64,000 nt of DNA, taken from positions 124,001 through 188,000 of the forward strand of contig JACRDT010000042.1 in NCBI GenBank assembly GCA_016212795.1, in the 5' to 3' direction. The position numbers and the translations under genes were made by a program. Source of the DNA: Elusimicrobiota bacterium. GTDB lineage: Bacteria; Elusimicrobiota; Elusimicrobia; UBA1565; UBA9628. The notes beneath the pieces were generated by a model that was not told the origin of the DNA, ran no database searches, and worked only from the letters and a program-made list of their open reading frames with translations. Of this stretch, positions 8,293 through 19,400 are shown piece after piece. Numbering within the stretch: position 1 is the first letter of the stretch; each line of letters begins with the position of its first letter.

Positions 8293-8868
8293 ATGAACAT
8301 GAAGCTCGTCGTCCTGTCCGCCGGGTTGGCGCTCTTGTCCGAAGCGGCGGTCCTGGGGGCTGAAGGCGGCCAGGCGGCCTCTCTCCGCGCCCGGGAAGGC
8401 CGGCCCGTCTCGACCGCGCCCCGGTCCGGCGCGCTGCCGGCCGAGCCCGCCGACGAGGCCAACCTCCGGATCGAGGTCTCGGCGAAATACGAGGAGCTCC
8501 AGGGCTCCACCCGGTTCGTCGTGGGCAACGGCTCCCAGGCCAACCACGTGGCCGGCGGCGACAAGGCGTTCGCGGTCAAGAGCAGCCAGGGCACGGGCGT
8601 CGAGTTCAAGAGGTGGGGGTTCATCGTGAACGTCCTGCCCACGGTCAACCCGGTCAACCCCGGCGAGGTGGTCGTCCAGCTCCAGGTGGAGCTCTCGGGG
8701 CCCGTCAAAGGCCTGGCCGGCGCGGGCGAGGGGCTGCCCAACGCGGTGCCCAACCTCGCGACCTGGCAGTTCCAATCCGCCGTCACGCTGGTCAAGGGGC
8801 GCAAGACCGTGGTCTGCTCGGCCCCGGCGAGGGTGGAGGTCACGGTCGACGACGCCAAGCCGGACTGA
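8293..8868 (+). CDS. Small exported protein of unknown function
   Basis: 191 residues. Start chosen at the ATG preceded by GGGAGG. The first ~22 residues (MNMKLVVLSAGLALLSEAAVLG) are a signal peptide. The mature part is beta-rich. The segment with GFIVNVLPTVNPVNPGEV, VVQLQVELSGPV and the later LVKGRKTVVCSAPARVEV has the alternating pattern seen in C-terminal domains of secretins, where a G-x-x-L-x-V-x-P strand is followed by a long hairpin and a final strand. The protein is too short to be a secretin and lacks a gate. I do not recognise a family. It lies directly upstream of the TPR-barrel gene, so it may be a periplasmic accessory of that export system. Confidence 0.6.
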   Translation: MNMKLVVLSAGLALLSEAAVLGAEGGQAASLRAREGRPVSTAPRSGALPAEPADEANLRIEVSAKYEELQGSTRFVVGNGSQANHVAGGDKAFAVKSSQGTGVEFKRWGFIVNVLPTVNPVNPGEVVVQLQVELSGPVKGLAGAGEGLPNAVPNLATWQFQSAVTLVKGRKTVVCSAPARVEVTVDDAKPD

Positions 8869-8923
8869 CGTCGTCGGGCGGTTCCCGGGGGTTTCGTCCC
8901 GCGGCCGACGGGCGTGAGGGGGG

Positions 8924-8943
8924 GGTATTTTGTATAATACCCG
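8924..8943 (+). promoter_or_regulatory. -10 element (TATAAT) inside an inverted repeat, upstream of the TPR-barrel gene
   Basis: TATAAT at 8933-8938 ends 10 nt before the ATG at 8949. The box lies in the inverted repeat GGGTATT / AATACCC with a 6-nt loop, so it may double as an operator. There is no Shine-Dalgarno sequence in the short gap, consistent with a leaderless mRNA. Confidence 0.55.
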
Positions 8944-8948
8944 CGCCC

Positions 8949-10349
8949 ATGAAAACATTCTTCTGCCTCTTCTCGCTCTCGGCGTTCGGCGTGCCCGCCC
9001 TCTTCGCCCAACAGCAGGACCCCGTCGGGGACATCCAGCACCAGATCAAGGAGCCCGCGCGCCAGCAGAAGGCGCAGACGGAGATCGAGAAGGCCGTGGA
9101 GGAGAACCGCAAGCGCCAGGTGGAGAAGGGCGGTCCCGAGGTGACTTACGAGCAGGTCATGGCCAACCCGGACGACATCGAGCTCAACTACCGCTACGCC
9201 CTCGGCCAGGTCGCCAAGGGCAACCTGCGGGCCGCGGCCTCCACCCTGGAGCGCATCCTCCTGGTCAAGAAGGACCTCCCCAAGGTCAAGCTCTTCTACG
9301 CCGTCATCCTCTTCCGGCTGGACAACCTCGACGACGCGGAGCGCCTCCTCGTCGAGCTCAAGAAAGAGGAGATGCCAGACACTTTGCGCGCCGAGCTCGA
9401 CGGCTACATCGCCCAGATCAAGAAGAAGCGGCGCAAGGGCCGCGTGAGCGCGCTCTTCGGCGCCGGCCTCGACTACGACGGCAACCGCAACGCGGCCCCG
9501 GCCAGCGGCCGGCGGCTGTTCTTCGACATCCCCATCACGCTCGTCACGGGCACCCGGGACGACGACGTGGCCGCGACCATGATGTTCAACGTCGACGGCG
9601 AGTACGACCTTGGCTTCCAGGCCGGGCACAAGGTCTTCGCGGGCGTGAGCTACTACCGCTCCGAGCAGATGGACATGCGCACCATGAACCTCCAGGTCTA
9701 CGGCGTCAACACGGGCGCCAAGGTCAAGACGCGCTGGGGGGAGTTCACGCCCTCCTTCGGCTTCTCCCACCTGCTCCTGGCCCAGACCACCTACCTGCGC
9801 AGCCGCGACGTGAGCGGGCGCTTCGACCACCGCTTCGCCGACGGGATCAACGGCTACGTCGAGGCCGGCTACGAGCGGGACGAGTACAACCGGACCTGGG
9901 TCGTGACCACGGGCGACCAGCGCACGGGCGACAAGTTCGACCTCGGCGCCGGGCTCTCGCTGGCGCTGTCGCCGTCGCGCAAGGCCACCCTCGGGTTCAG
10001 CCATAACCGGACGGCCGCGATCGAAGGGTACAACTGCTACGACCGGGAGACCCTGACGCTGGGCCACACCTGGCTCCTGGGCAAGGGGCAGTTCCTGCTC
10101 ACTTCCGCGAGCGTCAACTTCGACCGCTACGACTTGGCCGAGCGGGCCGTCAGCGTGCGCCGGCGCAGCGACGACGGCATCCGCGCCCGCGGCACCTACG
10201 GCCTGCCGTTGGGCACGCTCTGGAAGCCGCTCAAGGGCGTGGTCTGGACCGCGTCCTACGAGTACTTCCAGAACTTCTCCAACCTCGAGAGCTACGGCTA
10301 CACCAACAACAAGATCTCGACGATGTTCACGTACAGATGGGAGCTGTGA
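8949..10349 (+). CDS. TPR + outer-membrane beta-barrel protein, Slam/DUF560-like (type XI secretion candidate)
   Basis: 466 residues: signal peptide (MKTFFCLFSLSAFGVPALFA), a periplasmic helical region with two or three TPR-like units at ~70-155 (NPDDIELNYRYALGQVAKG, LRAAASTLERILLVKKDLPK), a basic hinge (IKKKRRKGRV), then ~300 residues of alternating amphipathic strands ending in aromatic-rich TNNKISTMFTYRWEL, a typical outer-membrane barrel end. Length and order match Slam proteins (DUF560), which carry TbpB-like surface proteins across the outer membrane. The next gene encodes an exported giant with repeats resembling that cargo fold, which supports the assignment. Alternative: another TPR-barrel porin. 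The family assignment is inference from pattern, without a search. Confidence 0.62.
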   Translation: MKTFFCLFSLSAFGVPALFAQQQDPVGDIQHQIKEPARQQKAQTEIEKAVEENRKRQVEKGGPEVTYEQVMANPDDIELNYRYALGQVAKGNLRAAASTLERILLVKKDLPKVKLFYAVILFRLDNLDDAERLLVELKKEEMPDTLRAELDGYIAQIKKKRRKGRVSALFGAGLDYDGNRNAAPASGRRLFFDIPITLVTGTRDDDVAATMMFNVDGEYDLGFQAGHKVFAGVSYYRSEQMDMRTMNLQVYGVNTGAKVKTRWGEFTPSFGFSHLLLAQTTYLRSRDVSGRFDHRFADGINGYVEAGYERDEYNRTWVVTTGDQRTGDKFDLGAGLSLALSPSRKATLGFSHNRTAAIEGYNCYDRETLTLGHTWLLGKGQFLLTSASVNFDRYDLAERAVSVRRRSDDGIRARGTYGLPLGTLWKPLKGVVWTASYEYFQNFSNLESYGYTNNKISTMFTYRWEL

Positions 10350-10400
10350 GCCCGCGGGCGTGTGACTGAATTGACATCCGTGCCGCCGGCGGTTCCGTGA

Positions 10401-10406
10401 TATACT
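10401..10406 (+). promoter_or_regulatory. -10 element (TATACT) for the giant FecR gene
   Basis: TATACT ends 27 nt before the ATG, leaving a ~20-nt leader with GGGGG near the start codon. This promoter would let the giant gene be expressed separately from the upstream barrel gene (84 bp gap). The nearby TTGACA at 10371 is 24 bp away, too far for a normal -35 box. Confidence 0.45.
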
Positions 10407-10433
10407 GTCTCTTCCGTTTTCGGGGGTATCGTA

Positions 10434-13400
10434 ATGAACAGCTTTAACATGATGTTGAAGAAGACTCTCGCCGCCGGCTTGGCCGCGCTGTTGGCGGCTC
10501 CCGCCATGGCCGCCATGCCCGTCGCCAGCCAGATCGGCGTGGCCGCCGGCGTGCGGGGCAAGGTCTTCGCGTTCGCCCCGGCGGCGCAGGCGCAGGCCAA
10601 GCCCGTGGGCCGCGAGATCACGAGCGGCAAGCCCCTCTTCCTCAACGAGAAGGTCACCACCGACGAGAAGGGCCACATGCAGATCATGCTCATCGACGAG
10701 ACCACCTTCACCCTCGGGCCCAAGGCCTCCATGGTCCTCGACGAGTTCGTCTACGACCCCGCGACCGGCGCGGGCAAGGTCTCGGCCCAGGTGACCAAAG
10801 GGGCTTTCCGCTTCGTCACCGGCCACATCGGCCACAAGGACCCCTCGAGCGTGAAGGTGAAGTTCCCGACCGGCACCATGGGCATCCGGGGCACCATCGT
10901 GGCGGGCAACGTCGGCGAGGACGGCTCCACCACCGTGGTCCTGCTCGGCCCCGGCGCGGGCAACAACGCCGGCGAGCGGCCGGGCGCCTTCAACCTGGAG
11001 AACAGCGCCGGCGGCGTGGACGTGACGAACCCGGGCTTCGGCTCAACGATGGGCTCGGAGTCCGCGCCTCCGACGCCGCCCGCGCTCATCCCCGCCGAGA
11101 CCATGGGCGCCATCCTGGGCGCGCTGGCTCCCCCGGCCGACCAGGGCGCTGGCGAGGGCGGCCAGGCGGCCTCGGGTTCCGGCGACGGCGGCGGGCAGGC
11201 TTCCTCGGGCTCGGGCGAGTCGAGCGGGACCGGCGACGCGGCTTCGAGCGACGGGACATCTTCCGACGGAGGCGCAGCCTCCGGCGGCGACACGGCGTCC
11301 GGCGGCGAGACCGCGGGCGAGACCACGGGCGGCGGCGGCGACGCCGCTGCCGGCGGGACGGCGTTGGGCGGCGACACGGGGGCCGGCGCGGACGCCACGG
11401 GCGGGATGTTCAGCTCCGACATGGGCGGCGACTATGGCGCCGGCGGCGAGAGCATCTCGGGCATGGCCGGCCAGGACACGGCGGGCGCCAGCGGCGACCT
11501 GGCTGTCACGGTCGACATCGCGGGCGTCACCGACGCGGCGGGCTCGGTCACCACGACCGCCTCCTCCGACAACGCGGACGAGACCGTGGCCGAGGAGAAC
11601 GCCGACAAGGTGGTGGCGGGCGCCACGACATGGGAGGCCGTGCAGAGCTACGGTTTCGGGAGCGGCTATTACTACGGGCAGGAGCCTTTCCTTCTCTCCC
11701 AGTGCGGCGGCGCGCCCTGCTCCAACCCGCAGGGCTACTTCCTTTATTACCTGGCCATCGACTTCGGCGCCAAGACCTTCGGCGGCCCCGATTCCATGGC
11801 TTTCGTGAACGCCTACGATGATGCCGTCTCCATCACGGATTCCTTGTCCATCCCGGCCCAGAGCTACGCTGGCCTGACCGGCCCGGCCGTCATCAGCCAG
11901 GTCTCGGATTCGGGCTTCTTCACGGTGGACTTCACCCTCGAGAATAACTCCAGCGCCGCGGACGCGGTCAGCGTGCTCGCTTCCTACGATGACAGTTCCA
12001 CCATCGGCGAAGGCGCGGCCAACGCCCTACTGGCCGGCCAGGTCACCGCGAACCCTTCCGACTGGGCCAGTGTCCAGACCGTGCTGAGCGGCAAGGGGCG
12101 CTTTACGGGCAGCGGCAGCTTCACCCTGACCATGTGCAACACCGTCCCCGGCGACTGCGCCAGCCCCTCGGGCCTCTTCAGCTATCTGCTCGAGATCGAT
12201 TTCGGGGTGGGCACCGTGGGCGGCGGGGACTCATTCGGCTCGCTCATCGCCTCCGACCCAGGCACGAACGTCTACCTCAGCGAAAACATGTCCATCGGGA
12301 GCCGGATCATCGCCGAACAGCCGGCCGGGACCGCCGCGTTCTCCGAGACGTCGAACAACCTGACCATGGACTTCACCCTGCTCGATTACCTCGGCACGGC
12401 CGACGCCCTCAGCGTGACCGCCGCCTACGACGACAACGGCACCATCCTGGGCAACGGCGCCTCCACGGCCCAGCTCCAAGCCGATGCCGCTTCCCTCACG
12501 GGGGCGTCCGATTGGGCTAGCGTCGGGCTCGTGCCCGGCGGCACGGGCCGGTTCGTGGGCGGCGGACCTTTCACCCTGACCACGTGCCTGGGCGGGGACT
12601 GCCTGAGCCCGACCGGGTTTTTCCAGTACATGCTCGAGATCGACTTCGGCGCCAAGACCTACGGCGGCGCCAATTCCGGCGCCTTCGTCGACGCCTCCGA
12701 CGCCGTCAGTGGCGTGATGGTCAACGATTTCCTGAGCATCGGGCAGACGAACTTCGGTTCGAGCGGCCCCGCTTCCATCCCCGGGGTCTCCGACTCCGGC
12801 AAGTTCACGGTGGACATGTCCCTGACCGACGTCAACGGCGTGGCCGGCATGGGCCTCGACGCGACCGCTTCCTACACAGACGGCACGGACGCTATCGGTT
12901 CGGGCGCGGCTTCGTCCATGTTCGAACTCGACCAGCCCGTGTCCGCGGGCACGCCCACGACCTGGGACGGCCTGTACGCCGTCCAGACCGGCGCCGGGGT
13001 CTACATGGGCTACGCGCCGTTCAACCTGACGCAATGCGTCGGCGCGCCGGGGGATTGCGTCAACCCCAGCGGCCAGTTCAGCTATCTGCTCAAGATCGAC
13101 TTCGGCGCCAAGTACATCGGCGGCGGCGGCTCCGGCGTCACCTTGAACGCGACCGCCGACAACATCGCCCCCATCTCGGTCGAGTGGTCTTATGCGGGCG
13201 GCAATTACGGCGGAGGCGCCGACCCCGTGGTCATCTCCGGCAACAACGCGGGCATGAGCGTGGACTTCTCGCTCAAGGACGTGGGCGGCGTGACGGCGGC
13301 CGGCCTCGACGTCCTCGTGCAGTACGTCGACGGCTCCATCCTGGGCAACGGGACCAGTTCGGCGTTCATCGCGCCGATGGCCGGGACCTCGAGCTGGGAG

Positions 13401-16400
13401 ACCGTGCCTGTCCGCGGCGCCGGCTACTACACGGGCGGCGGGCCGTTCAACCTGACCATGTGCGACAGCGCCCCCGGGGATTGCGTCAACCCCACGGGCG
13501 AGTTCAGCTACCTGGTCACGGTCGACTTCGGGGCCAAGTCTTTCGGCGGCGGGGCTTTGGACGGGGTCATGTTCAGCGCTTCCGCGGACAACATCACGCC
13601 CCTTGCCGGGAACATCGACCTCTCGCAGTCTCAGCCTTTCCCTAATAACGCCGGCCCCGCGACCTTCAGCGCCAACAACGCCGATTTCCTGTGGGCCCAG
13701 TTCACGCTGAAGGACGTGAACAGCGTCGCCGCGGGCGGTTTGGACGTGGCGGTCACCTACGACAACTTCACCACCATCTATGGGAGCGGGAACAGCTTCT
13801 CCCCCAAGGTCGCCATCGACGGGCTCTCCCTTTGGGACGACCTGTGGGCGGGCCTGCCGGCCCTGGGCGGCGCGGGCTATTACTCCGGCCAGGGGCCCGT
13901 CGCTTTCAACGTGTGCCAGAACGGCGAGTTTCCAGGCTGCTCCGCTTCCGCGGGGCAGTTCGAATACCTCGTTTATGTCGACTTCATGAACCACCAGTTC
14001 GGCGGGAACGGCTCGATGGCGGTCTTGACCGCGGCAGACGTCGGCGGTACGGGCTACGAAATCGCCGCTCCGATGGAGATCGGGCAGACCGGTTTCGGAG
14101 GCAACGGGCCAGCGGTCGTGACTGATTACTGGGACGACAATGAGGTGTTCTCCCTGGATTTCTCGCTCAAGGACGTCAACGGCTCCTCGGCCATGGGGCT
14201 CGACGCCAATGCCTATTACACGGATTCCTTCTGGATGAACGATGTCATGTACTCGGTCGAGGGTTTCGGCTCGTCTTCGGCCCAGGGAGCGTCCGCGTCG
14301 GATTGGGGCAGCGTGCTCGCTTTGGATGCGGCGCCGGTAGGGACCAAGGGGCTCTTCACGGGCAGCGCGCCCTTCTACCTGACCATGTGCGGCAACGGCT
14401 CCTGCCTCAACCCCACCGGCACGCTCAGCTACGGGCTCTACATCGACTTCGCCAATAAGACGGTCGGCGGACCCGGCTCCGGGGTCGCTTTCACCGCTTC
14501 CTATGAGGTCGCTCCGCAGGACCTCCAAGGACCTGCCAATCTTGGCGGGCAAGCGAATGCCGAGGAGCCTCAGAATCAGACCGTCACCGTTTCGAGGGAC
14601 ATCGCCATCCCTGAGACGATCTACGGCGGCGAGGCGCCCCTTTCCGGGCTGGCTCATCCTCAGCCGGCCAGCTCCATGGACGGGTTCAACGTGGACTTCA
14701 CCCTCAGGGACGTCAGCGGCCTGGCCGGCCAGGCCGTCGGCGTGACGGCCTGGTACAATGACGGCAGCACCATGGGCTACGGCTTTGACGCGGCGGACAT
14801 CTCCGCCCCGCGTTCGATCGAAGGCTACGACGCGGTCTGGGATGACGCGCGCTCCATCTACTACGGCACCGGGATGTACGCCGGCACGGGCCCCTTCACC
14901 TTGACGTCGTGCCCCGGCGACGGGTGCGTCAGCCCGGCCGGAATCTTCAGTTACATGGTCGCCATCGACTTCGGCGAGCGGACCTACGAGGCGGGCGCCT
15001 ACATCTACGCCTGGGACCAGGCCGGCGATGCCCGCGTCAACGACGCGCTCGCCTTCAGCGGGGCCTTCGGGTCGGGCAGCACCCCCGCCTCCTTCTCGGG
15101 CTCGTCGGGCAACGGCCTGACCGTGGACTTCTCGCTCAAGAACGTCGGCGACGTGGCCGCCACGGGCATGGAAGCCCAGGCGACCTACTCCAACGGCGAC
15201 GTTGCCGGCGGTTCGGATTGGATCCTGGCCCCCATGGGGACCTCGGATGCCCTCACCCCGTCCACGTGGGATGTGAGTCTGGCGGCCGAGACGGGCGCTG
15301 GAGCGTACGCCGGCGCCGGGGTGCTGGACTTCTCGATCTGCCACGGCGCCCCGGGCGATTGCGTCAACCCCAGCGGCGTGTTCTCCTATCTCCTCACGGT
15401 CGATTTCGGCGCCAAGACCTTCGGCGGCGAGGGCTCCGGAATCGATATCCTGGCCAGCGAGGACAACTGGGCTCACCCCATCACGGACCGCTACGACATC
15501 CCCAGGACGAGCTTCAACGGGTATGCCGGCGCGGCCGGCGTCTCGCTCAACGCCGCGAAGTACGTCGGCATGAGAGGGGGCGAGATCGCCGCCAATTTCA
15601 CGCTCCAAGACGTGGCTGGCGTCGCCGCCGCGGGCGCGGACGTGACGGTGGGCTACTCGTATTCGGACCCGGAGGCCAACATCACCGCCTCGGCCGATGG
15701 GTTCTCCGTCGCGGCCAGGGCCGCCATGGACGCGACTTCGACCTGGGAGTCGATCGCCGCCAGCGTGGCGGGCGGCTTGGGCATCTTCAAGGGCGGGGGG
15801 CCGTTCACGCTCGCGGCCTGCAACGGGGGGAGCTGTACGGCGCCCACCGGGTCTTTCGAGTATCTGGTGTACGTGGACTTCGCCAACAAGGTCTTCGGCG
15901 GCAACGGCTCCGTGGCCACGGTCTCGGCGAGCGACGCCGCGACCGGCGTCACCGTCAGCGACTCGTTGTCGATCGGCGCGGTGGCGTATATCCCCTTGGC
16001 CCCAGGGTCGGCCATGTTCCTGGACCAGACCAACGGCTCCTTCTCCTCCCCATCGAACTACTTCCGGGTGGACTTCACCCTCAAGGACTTCAACGGCGAC
16101 CCGGCCCAAGGGCTCTGGGCCGAGGCCTTCTACGAGAGCGGCTATGAAGATGAGGAATTGACCTGGCATACCATCAACGCCGGATTCGGATCGAGCTATG
16201 CCAGCCGCCGGGCCGCTCTGGCCTGGAACGAGCTTCCCACGGAGGGGGCCGCGGGCTGGTACGAGGGCTCGGGGCCTCTGCTTCTGAGCATGTGCGGCGG
16301 CAGCTACTGCATCGCTCCCCAGGCCGGGTTCCACTACGGCATCAAGATCGACTTCGCCAACGGGCAATTCGGCGGGCCCGGGTCCGGGGCTTATGTCTGG

Positions 16401-19400
16401 GGCGAGGACACGCCCAACAACTTTTCCTTCACGGACAACCTCGACGTCGCGGTTGCGCAGGATTTCGCTGACCTGCCGGGCTACGCCGCGGATGGGCCGG
16501 CCCATATCCAGTTGGCTTCGGGCGGCGGGGAGTTCAAGTTGGACTTCACGCTCCGTGATGTGGGCGGCGTCTCGGCCGGCGGGGCCGAGGTGTCGGCGAC
16601 CTACGAGGACGGGGTGATGGGGACCTATGGCTACGGTCGCGCTTACGCCCTGCTCGGCGTCGAGCCGACGTTCGTTGACGGCCTCGCGACCTGGGCGGAC
16701 GCGGGCGCCATCATCTCCGGGGTCGGCAACTACGGCGGCTCGGCGGCCTTCACGCTGACCGCGTGCGCCAGCGGCGAAGGCGGCGCGTGCGGGGCCCCCT
16801 CCGGGTTCTTCACCTACCTCTTGAACGTGGACTTCGGCCGCAAGACCTACGCCGGCGGCGCCTATGTGTCGGCCGTGGACGGCCCCTCCGAGACCGTCGT
16901 CGAGGACCAGGTCCTGATCCCGCCGACGAGCTTCGCGGGCCTGACCGGGGACGCGCAATTCCCGGCCGCGGTGTCCGATTCGAGCAACCTCACCGCGAAC
17001 TTCGAGCTGAGGAACGTGGCCGGCGTCGCGGCCGCGGGGTTGGGCGTGAGCGTGGAGTACGACGACCACGCGCTGACGACCGGCAGCGGCAACGACGTCT
17101 CCGGCCAGGTATCTTCCCTCGCGGACTCGGTCTGGGAAGACATCAACGGGATGCCCTCGGCCGGCGTGTATGCCGGCGGCGGGCCGCTCACCGTGACCAG
17201 CTGCAACGGGCAGACCTGCGTCGCTCCCGCTGGGTTCTTCACTTACCTTATCAACATAGACTTCGAGCACATGACGGTGGGCGGTTCCGGTTCCGGGGCC
17301 TACGTGAGCATCTCGGACCAGAACACGCAGACCAACCTCTCTCAGCAGTTCTACTTCCCTACGGCGGTCCTCGGAAGCGTGGGCTTCTCGTTCAACCCCG
17401 GCCCCCTGGGCATGGACTTCACTCTCAAGGACGTGGACAACGGCGTGGCCACCGCGCTGTTCGCGAACGCGACCTTCGATGACGGCGACACCTACGCCGA
17501 GGGGTCCGGCGGCGCGGTCTTCGGCGGGGCCGCGCTCCAGCCCACGTGGGAGGACGTGGCGACCAACGCCAATACCCTGGCCGGCGCCGGGTTCTACAAA
17601 GGCGGCGGGCCGTTCCACCTCTACGACTGCGGCGACGGGGCGAACTGCGTGAACCCAACGGGCTCCTTCGACTACCTCGTGTACATCGACTTCACGAACC
17701 ACGTGTTCGGGGGCAACGGCTCGATGGCTTCGTTCTCGGCCAGCGACGCCACGACAGGCGTCGACGTCGCCGACTCGGTGGCGATCGGGCAGTTCCCTTA
17801 CGGTGCTCCCGCCCCTGGTCCCGCCAGTTTCACCAATTGGACGTACATGTCCGACTCCTGGCTTTTTGGGATCGACTTCACGCTCAAGAACGTCAACGGC
17901 GACCCGGCCAAGCTGCTCTGGGCCGACGCGTACTACGAAGGCGGCTACTACGACGAATGGGACACTTGGGTCTCCGTCAAAGGGGCCGGGTCGAGCCGCG
18001 CGTGGCGAGCGGGCCTTCCGGGTTGGGGCGACGTGGGCGGCTTGGCCACCTTCGGGGGGACCGGTTGGTACGAGGGCTCGGGGCCTCTGGCCGCGGCCTG
18101 GGAGAATGGGAACTATTGGGTCGCGCCGAAAGGCGGCTTCCACTACGGGCTCTACATCGACTTCTCGAACGGGACCTTCGGCGGCAACGGCTCCGGCGCC
18201 TACGTCTGGGGCGAGGACCTCGCCGGCGGCTATTCGTTCTCCGATTCGATCAGCATGCCCGCGGCGGTGGGATTCGACGACGCGTCGAACATAAGCTACG
18301 ACGCCAGCGGGCCCGCGCACATCACGGCGCAGTCCGCGTCGGGCAATTTCGTCATCGACTTCAGCCTCAAGGACGTGAGCAACGGGACCGATGCCGCGGG
18401 CTTGGAGGCGTCGGTGTCGTACTATGACGGCGAAAACTATATCTACGGCTACGGCCGTTCGTCGAGCAGCCGCATCGACTACCCGGGCGTCGGCGGCGAG
18501 GCCTCGTGGAACGACGTGCGCACCATCATCTCGGGGAGCGCGCACTTCGGGGGCTCGGCGCCCTTCGCGCTGTCGTCGTGCGCCGGCGGCTTGGCCGGCG
18601 CTTGCGCGAACCCCCAGGGGTTCTTCAGCTACATGCTCAACGTGGACTTCGGCAAGCAGATCTATGATGGAGGGGCCTACGTCGTGGCCTACGACCCGGC
18701 GGTCCAGGTGGGCGAGGTGGTCACCCTGGGGACGAACGTGAGGGACTCCCTCTACATCCCGCCGACCAGCTTCGCCGGGATGGCTGGGGAGGCCATCATC
18801 CCGACGGCGACCTCGGAGTCCGGCAACTTCTCGATCGACTTCGGCCTGCACAATGTCGGCGGCCTCGCGGCCGCTGGCGTGGACGCGGCGGCGTATTATG
18901 AGGAGGAGGTTGACGGGAACTACACGATCGGCTCGGGCTCGGCCTTGGGCCGCCCTCGGGCGGGGTTGGACGTCTCCCAGTGGGAGGATATCTTGCTCAT
19001 GCCGCAGAGCGGCGGCGGCTTGTTCGCGGGCCGCGGCGTGTTCGGCTTGGGGCTGTGCAACTGGAACACGTGCGCGAGCCCGACCGGCTTCTTCGAGTAC
19101 GCGGTCTTCGTCGACTTCTCGCTCGGGGAATACGGCGGGAACGGTTCGTTCGCCATGTTCCGGGCAGCCAACCCGGAAAGCGAGTTCGTCCCGGCGGTCG
19201 ACATCGCCGGTTACGTGGCCATCCCGTCCGGGCAGCTATTCGGGGTTGCCGGGGACGCGTCGCTGGGCTCGTTTACCGACAATGCGGGCTTCACGATCGA
19301 CTTTTCGCTCAAGGATGCCGAGGGCGACCCGGCCATGGCGCTCGACGCCGTGGCTTCCTATCAGGACGAGGGGGCGGGGACGTTCGGCGCTGGCTGGAGC

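Noticed and set aside
10371..10376. TTGACA as -35 box for the giant gene
   Set aside because: The distance to TATACT is 24 bp, well outside the usual 16-19 bp, and no other promoter in the window has a recognisable TTGACA.
11034..11620. Gly/Ser/Asp-rich stretch as a separate low-complexity gene or RTX-type repeat
   Set aside because: It is in frame with the FecR domain and the repeats, and lacks the GGxGxDxLx nonapeptide of RTX proteins; it is best read as a flexible linker.
12231..18851. A 2206-codon open frame on the minus strand, opposite the giant repeat protein
   Set aside because: It is antisense to a strongly patterned exported protein, is rich in Arg/Gly/Ala/His with no domain, and follows from the high GC and the repeated codon pattern of the sense gene. 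The long minus frames at 4334-7075 and 7512-10835 (beyond the ankyrin gene) are rejected for the same reason.
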